64,000 nucleotides of DNA from Azotobacter bryophylli (GCF_042643485.1 NZ_JBHRSJ010000012.1:431969-495968), one strand, 5' to 3'. Shown: positions 26,706 through 35,621, numbered from the stretch's first letter. Made by a program: numbers and translations. Notes: generated by a model not told the origin, from the sequence alone.

Positions 26706-28988
26706 TCAGAGCGACGCATATTTCTTGCGTAGACGGGTGCGGATCAGTTCGGCCAGGGTGTTCATCACGAAGGTGAACATCAGCAGCACCATGGCTGCGA
26801 GGAACAGCACGCGGTAGTGGGTGCTGCCGACTTCCGACTCCGGCATCTCCACCGCCACGTTGGCCGCCAGGGTACGCAGGCCTTCGAAGATGTTGGCCTC
26901 CATGATCGGCGTGTTGCCGGTGGCCATCAGCACGATCATGGTTTCGCCCACGGCCCGACCGAGGCCGATCATCAGCGCCGAGAAGATGCCCGGGCTGGCG
27001 GTGAGGATCACCACGCGGGTCAGGGTCTGCCAGGGCGTCGCACCGAGGGCCAGGGAGCCCTGGGTCAGGCTCTTGGGCACGCTGAACACGGCGTCCTCGG
27101 CGATCGAGTAGATGTTCGGGATCACCGCGAAGCCCATCGCCAGGCCGACCACCAGGGCGTTGCGCTGGTCGAACGGGATGCCTAGGTCGTTGGACAGCCA
27201 GAGGCGCATGTCGCCGCCGAAGAACCAGTTCTCCATGTGGCCGCTCATGCCTAGGGCGAAGGCGGCGACGGCGAGGATCACCGGCACCAGCAGGGCCGCT
27301 TCCCAGCCATCCGGGATGACCAGGCGGATGCGCTCGGGCAAAAGGCTCCAGACGTAGGCGGCGAGCAGGATGCCCAGCGGGGTCAGCAGCAGCAGGCTGA
27401 AGATGCCCGGCAGGTGGCCTTCCACGTAGGGCGCGAGGAACAGGCCGGCGAAGAAGCCGAGGATCACCGTCGGCAGCGCCTCCATCAGCTCGATCACCGG
27501 CTTGACCTTGCGGCGCAGGGCCGGCGCCATGAAATAGGCCGTGTAGATGGCCGCGGCGATGGACATGGGCGCGGCCAGCAGCATGGCGTAGAAGGCTGCC
27601 TTGAAGGTGCCGAAGGTCAGCGGCGAAAGACTCAGCTTGGGCTCGAAATCGGTGTTGGCGGAAGTCGACTGCCAGACGTACTTGGGCTCGTCATAGCTTT
27701 CGTACCAGACCTTGCCCCAGAGAGCGCTCCAGGAGACTTCCGGGTGCGGGTTGTCCAGCGCGAAGTTTTTCAGCTTGCCGGCGGACTCGACCAGCAGCAG
27801 GTTGGCGCGCGGCGACAGGGCGGCCAGCGCCGCGCCCTCGGCCACCGGCGCGATCAGCAGGGTGCGGTGCGCGGTGCTGTGGAAGACGCCCAGGTTGCCG
27901 GCGGCATCCAGGGCCACGAAGCCCTTGCGACGCTCCTCCGGCAGGATCTGGGTGATCGGGCTGCCATTCAGCTGGAAGTCGCGGATATTCCGGAATTGCG
28001 CGCCGCTCTCGCCGCGGACCATGAACCACTGGTGGATGCCACCCTTGGAGTCGCCGATCATCAGCGAGATGCCGCCGAGCAGCGGCGTCACTTCGGTCAC
28101 TTCGGCCTGGGCATCCTCGAGCAGGTTGTAGCGCCCGTTGAGATGCTGCTTGTTCAGGTCGAACACGTCCGCCGTGGCGCGTCCGCTGAACGCGTACAGC
28201 CAGAGCTGGCGCGGATCGATGACCAGCTTCTCGATCGGCTCGTCGAGCTGCGGCAGATTCAGACGCTGCTCGTCCAGCGTGACCTCGCCGGTCATCAGGT
28301 TCTCTTCGCGGGTCAGGCTCAGCGCGTGCACCTGGCCGTTGGTGGAGCCGGCCAGCATGAGGGTGTCGCCGTTGACGCTGACGGCGATCTGGTCGATGGC
28401 GCGCCCCTGGGGATCGATCTGGATCGGAGTTTCGCCGAAGGGGTATTCGATCTGCGGAACGATGGTCTTCTGGTTGTTCGGATAGCTCACCTTGTAGCTG
28501 TGCCGGAACACCAGCGCCTGACCGTTGGACAGGCCCAGCACCACGCGGTTGCTACCCGGCAGATCCAGCCCGCGCGAGACGATCTGGACACCGGCGGGGA
28601 GCGGCAGGGCCACGCGATTCAGCAACGCGCCGTTGGCCGCCTCGAAGAACGACACCTGCCCCTGGGCGTCCAGACGCATGGCCACCTGATTCTGCTCCTC
28701 CAGCGCCAGCAGCAGCGGCTTCCCCTGCTCGGCGAGCCAGGCCGGCTGCTGCGGCTCGCCGCTCGCGCTCAGCTCGGCGCCCTTGAACATGGGCAGGACC
28801 ACTTGGGCCAGATAGAAGAAGATCAGCGTGATGGCAGCCAGCACTGCCAATCCCCCTACCGACACGTACCAGCGGGTCAGATGATCCTTGAAGGCGCGCA
28901 GGCGTCGTTTGCGTTGCAGGGCGGGGGTATTGAAGTCCAGCCTCGGCGAAGGGGAGGCGGTCATGGAATCTTTGGCCATGTCAGACAT
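26706..28988 (-). CDS. pstC: Phosphate ABC transporter permease PstC, enlarged form
   Basis: A 760-residue permease against about 320 in E. coli. After one transmembrane helix (LAVLAAITLIFFYLAQVVLP) comes a large insert (about 75-440) with repeated beta-strand units such as NRVVLGLSNGQALVF and NGDTLMLAGSTNGQVHAL, suggestive of a beta-propeller. The permease core begins near FGTFKAAFYAMLLAAPMS. Its coupling loop reads DAVFSVPKSLTQGSLALGATPWQTL. Pho-box promoter and hairpin lie between it and pstS, so it can be transcribed apart from pstS. Later in-frame ATGs at 28979 and 28964 are possible starts. Confidence 0.95.
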   Translation of the reverse strand: MSDMAKDSMTASPSPRLDFNTPALQRKRRLRAFKDHLTRWYVSVGGLAVLAAITLIFFYLAQVVLPMFKGAELSASGEPQQPAWLAEQGKPLLLALEEQNQVAMRLDAQGQVSFFEAANGALLNRVALPLPAGVQIVSRGLDLPGSNRVVLGLSNGQALVFRHSYKVSYPNNQKTIVPQIEYPFGETPIQIDPQGRAIDQIAVSVNGDTLMLAGSTNGQVHALSLTREENLMTGEVTLDEQRLNLPQLDEPIEKLVIDPRQLWLYAFSGRATADVFDLNKQHLNGRYNLLEDAQAEVTEVTPLLGGISLMIGDSKGGIHQWFMVRGESGAQFRNIRDFQLNGSPITQILPEERRKGFVALDAAGNLGVFHSTAHRTLLIAPVAEGAALAALSPRANLLLVESAGKLKNFALDNPHPEVSWSALWGKVWYESYDEPKYVWQSTSANTDFEPKLSLSPLTFGTFKAAFYAMLLAAPMSIAAAIYTAYFMAPALRRKVKPVIELMEALPTVILGFFAGLFLAPYVEGHLPGIFSLLLLTPLGILLAAYVWSLLPERIRLVIPDGWEAALLVPVILAVAAFALGMSGHMENWFFGGDMRLWLSNDLGIPFDQRNALVVGLAMGFAVIPNIYSIAEDAVFSVPKSLTQGSLALGATPWQTLTRVVILTASPGIFSALMIGLGRAVGETMIVLMATGNTPIMEANIFEGLRTLAANVAVEMPESEVGSTHYRVLFLAAMVLLMFTFVMNTLAELIRTRLRKKYASL

Positions 28989-29029
28989 GCAGAAAGGCTC
29001 TGTTGCGTGGGCATTTATCCACCGCTGGC

Positions 29030-29063
29030 ACTCTAGCCACCCCTTGTGACAGAAAGATTACAG
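29030..29063 (-). promoter_or_regulatory. Pho box and -10 element of pstC
   Basis: Read on the minus strand, CTGTAAT-CTTT-CTGTCAC (29063-29046) is a strong Pho box. TAGAGT (29035-29030) follows at exactly ten bases as -10. It gives pstCAB-phoU a promoter of its own, separate from that of pstS. Confidence 0.82.
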
Positions 29064-29080
29064 TGCGGTGACGAGACAAT

Positions 29081-29107
29081 GCCCGCCACTCCGGAGGAGT
29101 AGCGGGC
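29081..29107 (-). terminator. Hairpin between pstS and pstC
   Basis: GCCCGCCACTCC and GGAGTAGCGGGC pair over 11 of 12 positions around a three-base loop, about 55 bases after the pstS stop. There is no T-run. It probably attenuates read-through or protects the 3' end of the pstS message, so that the binding protein is made in excess over the permease. Confidence 0.6.
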
Positions 29108-29161
29108 TTGTCGGGGTCGGACCTCGACCCGTCGGCTTCCCTGCCGGCTGACAGACCTGGA

Positions 29162-30130
29162 TTACAGGCCCAGTTCCTTCTTGGTCTTTTCCACGACCTT
29201 GCTCGGCAGCGGAATGTAGCCATCCTTCACCACCACTTCCTGGCCTTGCTTGGACAGGACCATCTTGATGAATTCGGCTTCCAGCGGGTTCAGCGGCTTG
29301 TTCGGCGCCTTGTTCACGTAGACGTAGAAGTAGCGGGCGAGCGGGAACTTGCCGGCCAGGGCGTTGGCCTCGCTGGCCTCGTAGGCTTCGCCGCCCTTCT
29401 TGGACAGCGGCACGGCGCGGACGCTGGAAGTCTTGTAGCCGATACCGGAGTAGCCGATGGCGTTCAGGGTGCTGGAAACCGACTGCACCACGGAAGCGGA
29501 GCCCGGCTGCTCGTTCACGTTCGGCTTGTAGTCACCCTTGCACAGGGCCTCTTCCTTGAAGTAGCCGTAAGTGCCGGACACCGAGTTGCGGCCGAACAGC
29601 TGGATCGGCTTGTTGGCCCACTCGCCGGTCAGACCCAGATCGCCCCAGGTCTTGATGTCCTTCTCGCCGCCGCACAGACGGGTGCTGGAGAAAATGGCGT
29701 CAACCTGCTTGATGTCCAGGCTCTTGATCGGGTTGTCCTTGTGCACGAATACGGCCAGGGCGTCGATGGCGACCGGCACGGCGGTCGGCTTGTAGCCGTA
29801 CTTCTCTTCGAAGGCCTGCAGCTCGTTGTCCTTCATCGGGCGGCTCATCGGGCCCAGGTTGGAGGTGCCTTCGGTCAGCGCCGGCGGTGCGGTGGAGGAG
29901 CCGGCGGCCTGAATCTGGATGTTGACGTTGGGATACTGGCGCTTGAACTCTTCGCCCCACAGGGTCATCAGGTTGGCCAAGGAGTCGGAGCCGACGCTGG
30001 ACAGGTTGCCGGAAACGCCCGAGGTCTTCTGATAAGACGGCAGAGCCGGATCGACAGCGGCGATTGCGCCGGCAGTCGCCACACCAGCGGCGACGAACGT
30101 CATGGCCGCCATCAAACGCTTCAGTTTCAT
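29162..30130 (-). CDS. pstS: Phosphate ABC transporter substrate-binding protein PstS
   Basis: A 322-residue periplasmic protein that captures phosphate for PstCAB. The signal peptide (MKLKRLMAAMTFVAAGVATA) is followed by SGNLSSVGSDSLANLMTLWGEEF, QAAGSSTAPPALTEGTSNLGPMSRPM and FGRNSVSGTYGYFKEEALCKGDY, which carry the Ser, Asp, Arg and Thr phosphate contacts seen in PstS. It is expressed from its own Pho-box promoter 70 bases upstream. Confidence 0.96.
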   Translation of the reverse strand: MKLKRLMAAMTFVAAGVATAGAIAAVDPALPSYQKTSGVSGNLSSVGSDSLANLMTLWGEEFKRQYPNVNIQIQAAGSSTAPPALTEGTSNLGPMSRPMKDNELQAFEEKYGYKPTAVPVAIDALAVFVHKDNPIKSLDIKQVDAIFSSTRLCGGEKDIKTWGDLGLTGEWANKPIQLFGRNSVSGTYGYFKEEALCKGDYKPNVNEQPGSASVVQSVSSTLNAIGYSGIGYKTSSVRAVPLSKKGGEAYEASEANALAGKFPLARYFYVYVNKAPNKPLNPLEAEFIKMVLSKQGQEVVVKDGYIPLPSKVVEKTKKELGL

Positions 30131-30195
30131 GCCTTGCTCCCTAGCAGGGTGGGGATTGTTGAAAACGAGGGCCAGTATCGGCAGGCCGCATTAAT

Positions 30196-30229
30196 ACTCT
30201 ATGAAGCCCGTGTGACATTTGCATTACCA
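30196..30229 (-). promoter_or_regulatory. Pho box and -10 element of pstS
   Basis: On the minus strand TGGTAAT-GCAA-ATGTCAC (30229-30212) is a two-half-site Pho box. TAGAGT (30201-30196) follows after ten bases, the same -10 hexamer and spacing as at pstC. The first half-site is degenerate. An overlapping alternative reading one register downstream (ATGTCAC-ACGG-GCTTCAT) would leave the -10 too close. Confidence 0.75.
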
Positions 30230-30259
30230 CCGACGGGACGTGGGAACTTTTCACTGATT

Positions 30260-30279
30260 CACGAAATGATCAATTCGTG
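30260..30279. repeat. 20-base near-perfect palindrome upstream of the pstS promoter
   Basis: CACGAAATGATCAATTCGTG pairs with itself at 18 of 20 positions around a TGATCA centre. It starts 31 bases upstream of the pstS Pho box. No known operator is recognised. It could bind a dimeric regulator of pstS or of the divergent thioesterase gene. Confidence 0.5.
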
Positions 30280-30505
30280 GAGTATCCGCCGCGACGAAAG
30301 TTCGGTGGGAAACGACGCTCCCCGGAACTGCCGCGAACCTTCGTCTTCGCACCACGCGAAGCCTTCCATCCGCAACTACCGCTCGCGGACGTGGAATCGG
30401 CAAGCCCAAAACGATCATGCCTCGAGGAGGCCATCATTATAATCGTCGCCGCCCCCCTGCGGGCCTGTATCATTACCGGACGACAACCTCGCCAGACTTC
30501 AGTCT

Positions 30506-30904
30506 ATGAACGAAATAGAACAGGACGAGCCCATTCCTCTGGGCGATCTAGCCATGCAGATCACGGCGCTGCCCCGCGAAACCAACGGTTTCGGCAATAT
30601 TTACGGCGGCTGGCTGGTATCCCAGATGGACCTGGCGGGGACCGCGACGGCCAGCAAGGTAGCCGGTGGGCGCGTGGCCACGGTGTCGATCGATCGCATG
30701 GCCTTCCTGGTGCCGGTGGCGGTGGGCTCCCAGCTTTCCTTTTATACGCATCTGCTGCAGGTGGGCCGCAGCTCGATCCAGATGCTGGTCGAGGTGTGGA
30801 GCGACGACCCGCTGTCCAACGAATGGCGCAAGGTGACCGAGGCGGTATTCGTCTTCGTCGCCATCGACGGCAGCGGTCGGACCCGTCCGGTACCGCGACT
30901 TTAG
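30506..30904 (+). CDS. Acyl-CoA thioesterase, hotdog fold (YciA-like)
   Basis: A 132-residue hotdog-fold protein. ETNGFGNIYGGWLVSQMDLAGTATA holds the conserved Asn, Gly-Gly and Asp of YciA-type acyl-CoA thioesterases, and ATVSIDRMAFLVPVAVGSQLSFYTHL fits the central helix and strands. It hydrolyses acyl-CoA esters to free acid and CoA in the cytosol. The first ATG is at 30506. A mutarotase gene follows 67 bases downstream in the same direction. Confidence 0.9.
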   Translation: MNEIEQDEPIPLGDLAMQITALPRETNGFGNIYGGWLVSQMDLAGTATASKVAGGRVATVSIDRMAFLVPVAVGSQLSFYTHLLQVGRSSIQMLVEVWSDDPLSNEWRKVTEAVFVFVAIDGSGRTRPVPRL

Positions 30905-30971
30905 CACCCGGCTGGAGCTTTTCGCCGCGGGGGGCTCTAATGAGGGACCTCCCCCGAAAGGAACTCAGTCG

Positions 30972-31883
30972 ATGCACAGCCAACTCGCAACCCCCCAGGT
31001 CGAACGGGTAGAGATGGACGAGCTGCCCTGTTGGCGCGTCAAGACCGCCACGGCGGAACTGCTGGTCGCCGAGCAGGGCGCCCAGGTCCTCAGCTACCAG
31101 CGCAATGGCGAAGCCCCGCTGATCTGGCTCAGCGAACAGGCGGGCTTCCGCCGCGGACAGTCGGTGCGCGGCGGCGTACCGGTATGCTGGCCATGGTTCG
31201 GCGACCTGACCCGCAACCCACCCGCCGTACAGGCCATGCGCCAATCCACCGGCCCGGCCCCGGCCCATGGCGAGGTGCGCAATCTGGACTGGCGGCTGCT
31301 GGATATCGTCAAGGACTCCGGCTCCGTCAGCCTGGCCTTCGAGCTGGTCCGCCCGGCGGGCGGACTGCCACACTGGCCCCACGCGGTCGACCTCAACCTC
31401 GCCATCCGCCTCGACGAGCGCCTGACCCTCTGCCTGACCAGCCACAACCGCGACGACCATCCGGTGGCCCTGACCCAGGCTCTGCACACCTACCTGGCGC
31501 TCGGCGACATCCATCAGGTCAGCCTGGAAGGACTGGACGGCCAGCGCTACATCGAGACCCTGGAGAACTGGGAGGAGCGCCGCCAGCAGGGCGAGCTGCG
31601 CTTCACCGGCGAAACCGACCGCATCTACCTGGGCACACCGCCCAAGTTCACCCTCAGGGACCCGGCCTGGGGCCGGCGGATCCACCTGGCGGCCAGCGGT
31701 TCGCACTCGGCGATCGTCTGGAACCCCTGGATCGACAAGGCCAGGCGCCTTTCCCAGTTCGCCGACGACGCCTGGCAGCGGATGCTCTGCATCGAGACGG
31801 CGAACGTGCTGGACGATGCCGTGGAACTCGCCCCCGGCAAGAGCGCCAGCCTGGCCTTCAGTCTGTGGAGCGGGCCGCTGTGA
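30972..31883 (+). CDS. D-hexose-6-phosphate mutarotase (YeaD-like aldose 1-epimerase)
   Basis: A 303-residue beta-sandwich protein of the aldose 1-epimerase superfamily. VAEQGAQVLSYQRNGEAPLIWLSE, RGGVPVCWPWFGDL, PAHGEVRNLDWRL (catalytic His), ALTQALHTYLALGDI (second His) and the late Glu in MLCIETANVLDD match YeaD. It equilibrates alpha and beta anomers of glucose-6-phosphate. In Pseudomonas it is often next to a yciA-like gene, as here. Confidence 0.92.
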   Translation: MHSQLATPQVERVEMDELPCWRVKTATAELLVAEQGAQVLSYQRNGEAPLIWLSEQAGFRRGQSVRGGVPVCWPWFGDLTRNPPAVQAMRQSTGPAPAHGEVRNLDWRLLDIVKDSGSVSLAFELVRPAGGLPHWPHAVDLNLAIRLDERLTLCLTSHNRDDHPVALTQALHTYLALGDIHQVSLEGLDGQRYIETLENWEERRQQGELRFTGETDRIYLGTPPKFTLRDPAWGRRIHLAASGSHSAIVWNPWIDKARRLSQFADDAWQRMLCIETANVLDDAVELAPGKSASLAFSLWSGPL

Positions 31884-31933
31884 TGCCGGCCCCACATCGC
31901 CGGTAGCCCTTCCCCTGTCCCTCCCACGGCACG

Positions 31934-31952
31934 GCGCAGCCGATGGCTGCGC
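31934..31952 (+). terminator. Short perfect hairpin after the mutarotase gene
   Basis: GCGCAGCC-GAT-GGCTGCGC is an 8-base perfect stem with a three-base loop, 50 bases after the mutarotase stop and without a T-run. Possible transcript end. Confidence 0.4.
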
Positions 31953-31985
31953 TGGCGCCCAGCATCCGCTCTCGGCGCTTCGGCC

Positions 31986-32011
31986 GAACGTTTGTCGCCG
32001 CCCGTCCTCAC
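31986..32011 (+). promoter_or_regulatory. Possible AlgU (sigma-E type) promoter of the lipoprotein pair
   Basis: GAACGT, then 16 bases, then TCACA resembles the AlgU consensus GAACTT-N16-TCTGA. It lies about 83 bases before the DUF4398 lipoprotein ATG. Envelope lipoproteins are typical AlgU targets, but the match is partial and the DNA is GC-rich, so this is a candidate only. Confidence 0.35.
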
Positions 32012-32093
32012 AACATCTAGGCGGCTGCCCTTTGCAGACAGCCCCTGCCCCGCGGCTCATCCGTTGTCAGGCAATTCCGATCGGAGGCAAACC

Positions 32094-32495
32094 ATGAAGA
32101 AGAATCCCCCCCGCGCCTATCACCTGTCACATGTTCGGCCGGCCAGGCTCGCGGGCCTGGCCCTGAGCGGGCTGATCCTCGCCGGCTGCGCCGGCAATCC
32201 GCCGACCGAACAATTCGCGCTCACCGAGACCGCGGTCAACGAAGCCGTGAGCGCCGGCGGTACCGAGCACGCACCGGTGGAGATGAAGGCGGCCCAGGAG
32301 AAATGGCGGGACGCCGGAGTCGCCATGGAGAAGAAGGACTACGACCGGGCCCGCTCCCTGGCGGAGCAGGCCGAATGGGATGCCCACGTCGCCGAGCGCA
32401 AGGCCCGCGTGGCCAAGGCGCAGAAGGCCCTGGAAGAGGCCAAGAAGGGTATCGACATGCAGCATGAGGAACGCATGCGCAACATCCAGCAATGA
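32094..32495 (+). CDS. DUF4398 lipoprotein
   Basis: A 133-residue lipoprotein. The signal sequence ends in the lipobox LAGCAGN, and the mature part is highly charged and helical (KAAQEKWRDAGVAMEKKDYDRARSLAEQAEWDAHVAERKARV), as in DUF4398 proteins. CGGAGG lies eight bases before the ATG at 32094. It overlaps the upstream frame of the next gene and almost certainly shares its transcript. Function unknown; an outer-membrane or peptidoglycan-associated structural role is inferred from the partner. Confidence 0.85.
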   Translation: MKKNPPRAYHLSHVRPARLAGLALSGLILAGCAGNPPTEQFALTETAVNEAVSAGGTEHAPVEMKAAQEKWRDAGVAMEKKDYDRARSLAEQAEWDAHVAERKARVAKAQKALEEAKKGIDMQHEERMRNIQQ

Positions 32496-32533
32496 CGCCT
32501 GCAAATCTCACCCCATTGTGGAGGATGTATCCC

Positions 32534-33295
32534 ATGCACAAGCTCGTCACCCTACCCGCCCTGCTGGCGGTGGCCATCGGCCTGGCCGCCTGCGCCTCGA
32601 AGCCCAATCACAACCTGGAGGAAGTCCGCAGCGCCTTCTCGACGCTGCAGAGCGATCCCCGCGCCAACAAGCTGGCCGCCCTGGAGACAGAGGATGCCGG
32701 CAAGATGCTGGACAAGGCGCAGAAGGCCTACCTGTCCGGCGCCGACGAGAGGGACGTCGATCAGCTCGCCTACCTGACCCGGCGCCGCATCGAGTTCGCC
32801 GAGCAGACCATTGCTCTGCGCGAAACCGAGCAGGAAATCGAGCAGGCTCCCGCCGAGCGCGCCGAGGAGCAACTGAGCAAGCTGCAGGAGGAACTGCAGG
32901 CCAAACAGACCGAGCGCGGCACCCTGGTGACCTTCGGCGACGTCCTGTTCGACCGCAACCGCGCCGACCTCAAGCCCGGCGGCCTGCGCAACGTGCAACG
33001 GCTGGCCGACTATCTCAACGCCAACCGGCAGCGGCAGATCGTCGTCGAAGGCTTCACCGACAGCACCGGCTCCGACTCCTACAACCAGAGCCTGTCCGAA
33101 CGGCGTGCCGAAGCGGTGCGCACCGCACTGGTCAGGGACGGGGTCGACCCGCAACGGATCACCGTACAGGGCTACGGCGAGCAGTACCCGGTGACGAGCA
33201 ACGGCACCCCTGCCGGGCGCGCCATGAACCGGCGGGTGGAGGTGACCATCTCCAACGACAACCAGCCGGTGGGCCCGCGGAGCTCGATGCAGTAG
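32534..33295 (+). CDS. OmpA-family lipoprotein with DUF4398-like N-terminus
   Basis: A 253-residue lipoprotein. Lipobox LAACAS follows a short signal sequence; a helical region (about 25-130) resembles the preceding DUF4398 protein. An OmpA C-terminal domain (about 140-245) binds peptidoglycan: FGDVLFDRNRADLKP, IVVEGFTDSTGSDSYNQSLSERRAEAVR, GYGEQYPVTSN, and NRRVEVTIS. The ATG at 32534 has GGAGG about ten bases upstream. With its neighbour it probably tethers the outer membrane to the wall. Confidence 0.9.
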   Translation: MHKLVTLPALLAVAIGLAACASKPNHNLEEVRSAFSTLQSDPRANKLAALETEDAGKMLDKAQKAYLSGADERDVDQLAYLTRRRIEFAEQTIALRETEQEIEQAPAERAEEQLSKLQEELQAKQTERGTLVTFGDVLFDRNRADLKPGGLRNVQRLADYLNANRQRQIVVEGFTDSTGSDSYNQSLSERRAEAVRTALVRDGVDPQRITVQGYGEQYPVTSNGTPAGRAMNRRVEVTISNDNQPVGPRSSMQ

Positions 33296-33416
33296 GCACC
33301 AGCCCGCAGTCGCTGCCTTTCCGCCCGGTGGCCAGCCACCGGGCCCCACTTCGGCCCCCCTATAAACGCCTCGCACCAATTCAGCGCATAAACCTGCGAT
33401 AAACGACCGAATCCGT

Positions 33417-35621
33417 GTGGGTACGTTGCTTGCTATGCATTGCGTTATGCCATCACAGCGGTCCGGCACCATGCTTATTCCCACACCTGCACACTGTGCC
33501 GGCTCCAACCCGGCCAGCCTGCTCAGCTGCGAGATCCTCGATCGCTCGCGCGTCCTCGACACCCTGGTGAACAACCTGGAAGGCATGGCCTATCGCTGTC
33601 ATCACGACAGCACCTGGACCATGATCTTCGTCAGCCAGGGTTGCGCCGAGCTGACCGGCTACGGCCCCGACGAGCTGATCGGCAACAGCCGGGTGAGCTG
33701 GGAGGAGATCACCCATCCGGAAGACCGCGAGCGGGTCCGCGCCAGCATCCGGCGCGCCATGGACAACCGCCAGCGCTTCGCCGTGAGCTACCGGATCGTC
33801 ATGCTGTCCGGCGAGATCCGCTGGGTCCTCGAGCGGGGCATCGCCGTGACCGACGAGCAGGACGAACTGGTGCTCGAGGGCTTCATCGAGGACATCACCG
33901 CGCAGCAGGAAACCCATGTCGCGCTGGAGCGGGCCGAGCTGCGCTACCGCAGCATCTTCGAGCACGCCAGCGAGGGCATCTTCCAGACCACCAGCGACGG
34001 CCGCTACCTGGCCGCCAACCCGGCGCTGGCCCGGCTGTACGGCTACGCCACGGCGCAGGAGCTGATCGCCGACCTGTCCGACATCGGCCGGCGGCTCTAC
34101 GTGGACAGCCGCCGGCGGGACGACTTCCACCACCTGATGGAACTCTACGGCGAAGTGCACGACTTCGAGTCCGAGGTCTACCGCCAGGACGGCTCGCGCC
34201 TCTGGATCTCGGAAAACGCCCACATCGTGCGCGGCCCCGAGGGCGAGTTCATCTGCTACGAGGGCACGGTGCAGGACATCTCCGAGCGCAAGCGCTACCA
34301 GCGGGAGCTGGAATACCAGGCCAGCCACGACCTGCTGACCGGCCTGTCCAACCGGGCCCTGCTCCAGGACCGCATCGGCCAGGGCATCGCCCGCGCCGCC
34401 GAGCTGGAGCGCCGGCTCGCCCTGGTGTTCCTCGACCTGGACAACTTCAAGCTCATCAACGACAGCCTCGGCCACGCCGCCGGCGACGAGCTGCTCAAGC
34501 AGATCGCCGGACGCCTCAGGGGCAGCCTGCACGAGTCCGACACGGTGGCGCGCCTGGGCGGCGACGAGTTCGTGCTGCTGCTCAACGACCACCAGCAGCC
34601 CGGCACGGTGATCACCGTGCTGGAACACGTGCTGCAGGAGATCGGCCGGCCGGTGCGCCTCGCCGGGCGCGATTTCCACATCGGCGCCAGCCTGGGCGTG
34701 GCGCTGTATCCCGACGACGGCAAAGACGCGCAGACCCTGCTCAAGCACGCCGACGCCGCCATGTACGCGGCCAAGGGGCGCGGCCGCAACAACTTCCAGT
34801 TCTTCACCCACGAACTCAACCGTCTCGCCAACGAACGGCTGACCGTCGAGACCGCCATGCGCGGCGCCCTGGAGCGCGACGAGTTCGACGTGCACTACCA
34901 GCCCAAGGTCGACCACCGCCGGCGGATCATCGGCGTCGAGGCGCTGGCGCGCTGGTTCCACCCGGAACTCGGCACCGTCACCCCGGACCGCTTCATCCCC
35001 ATCGCCGAGGAGGCCGGGCTGATCCTGCCGCTCACCACCGCCATCCTGCGCCGCGCCTTCGCCGCCGCACGGCAGTGGAACCGGGAGCGCCAGACGCCGC
35101 TGCGCCTGGCGGTGAACCTGTCGCCGCAGCTGTTCCTCGGCGAGGACATCGTGCCCCACATCGCCGGCCTGCTGAGCGAGGCGCAGCTGCCGGCCTCTCT
35201 GGTCGAGCTGGAGATCACCGAGAACGTCTTCCTCGGCGACGGCGAGCGCGCCATCGCCATTCTCCGCGGCTTCAAGGCGCTCGGCTGCAGCCTGGCCATG
35301 GACGACTTCGGCACCGGCTATTCGTCCCTCGGCTACCTGCGCCGCTTCCCCCTGGACATCATCAAGATCGACCGCTCGCTGGTCACCGGCATCGAGCACG
35401 AGGGCGATGAGGCCATGATCGCCCGCGCCGCCATCTCCCTCGGCCAGAGCCTGCTCAAGACCGTGGTCGCCGAAGGCGTGGAGAACCAGGCGCAGTTCGA
35501 CTTCCTCCGCGAGCAGGGCTGCGACGAGTTCCAGGGCTATCTGCTCTCGCGTCCCCTGCCCTACGCGGACTTCGCGCGCCTGCTCGACGCGGAGACCGAC
35601 CGCTCGCCCGCCGCCGCCTGA
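33417..35621 (+). CDS. PAS-PAS-GGDEF-EAL cyclic-di-GMP protein
   Basis: About 734 residues, no membrane segment. Two PAS domains (about 45-165 and 175-290) precede a GGDEF domain (about 305-465) and an EAL domain (about 480-725). The cyclase motif RLGGDEFVLLL is intact. The phosphodiesterase keeps EALARW, the NLSP and EITEN strands, and DDFGTGYSSLGYL, so both activities look possible. The product-inhibition site RxxD that usually lies five residues before GGDEF reads HESD, so feedback inhibition may be lost. The start is unresolved: GTG at 33417 or ATG at 33435, 33447 or 33471, none with a clear ribosome site. Confidence 0.92.
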   Translation: MGTLLAMHCVMPSQRSGTMLIPTPAHCAGSNPASLLSCEILDRSRVLDTLVNNLEGMAYRCHHDSTWTMIFVSQGCAELTGYGPDELIGNSRVSWEEITHPEDRERVRASIRRAMDNRQRFAVSYRIVMLSGEIRWVLERGIAVTDEQDELVLEGFIEDITAQQETHVALERAELRYRSIFEHASEGIFQTTSDGRYLAANPALARLYGYATAQELIADLSDIGRRLYVDSRRRDDFHHLMELYGEVHDFESEVYRQDGSRLWISENAHIVRGPEGEFICYEGTVQDISERKRYQRELEYQASHDLLTGLSNRALLQDRIGQGIARAAELERRLALVFLDLDNFKLINDSLGHAAGDELLKQIAGRLRGSLHESDTVARLGGDEFVLLLNDHQQPGTVITVLEHVLQEIGRPVRLAGRDFHIGASLGVALYPDDGKDAQTLLKHADAAMYAAKGRGRNNFQFFTHELNRLANERLTVETAMRGALERDEFDVHYQPKVDHRRRIIGVEALARWFHPELGTVTPDRFIPIAEEAGLILPLTTAILRRAFAAARQWNRERQTPLRLAVNLSPQLFLGEDIVPHIAGLLSEAQLPASLVELEITENVFLGDGERAIAILRGFKALGCSLAMDDFGTGYSSLGYLRRFPLDIIKIDRSLVTGIEHEGDEAMIARAAISLGQSLLKTVVAEGVENQAQFDFLREQGCDEFQGYLLSRPLPYADFARLLDAETDRSPAAA

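Larger units (their letters stand above)
30131..30505. other. 375-base divergent intergenic region between pstS and the thioesterase gene
   Basis: No gene is seen. It holds the pstS Pho box with its -10, the palindrome at 30260, and TATAAT at 30438-30443, which may be a -10 for the thioesterase gene although no good -35 is visible. The segment from 30290 to 30430 shows nothing I can assign. Confidence 0.6.
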
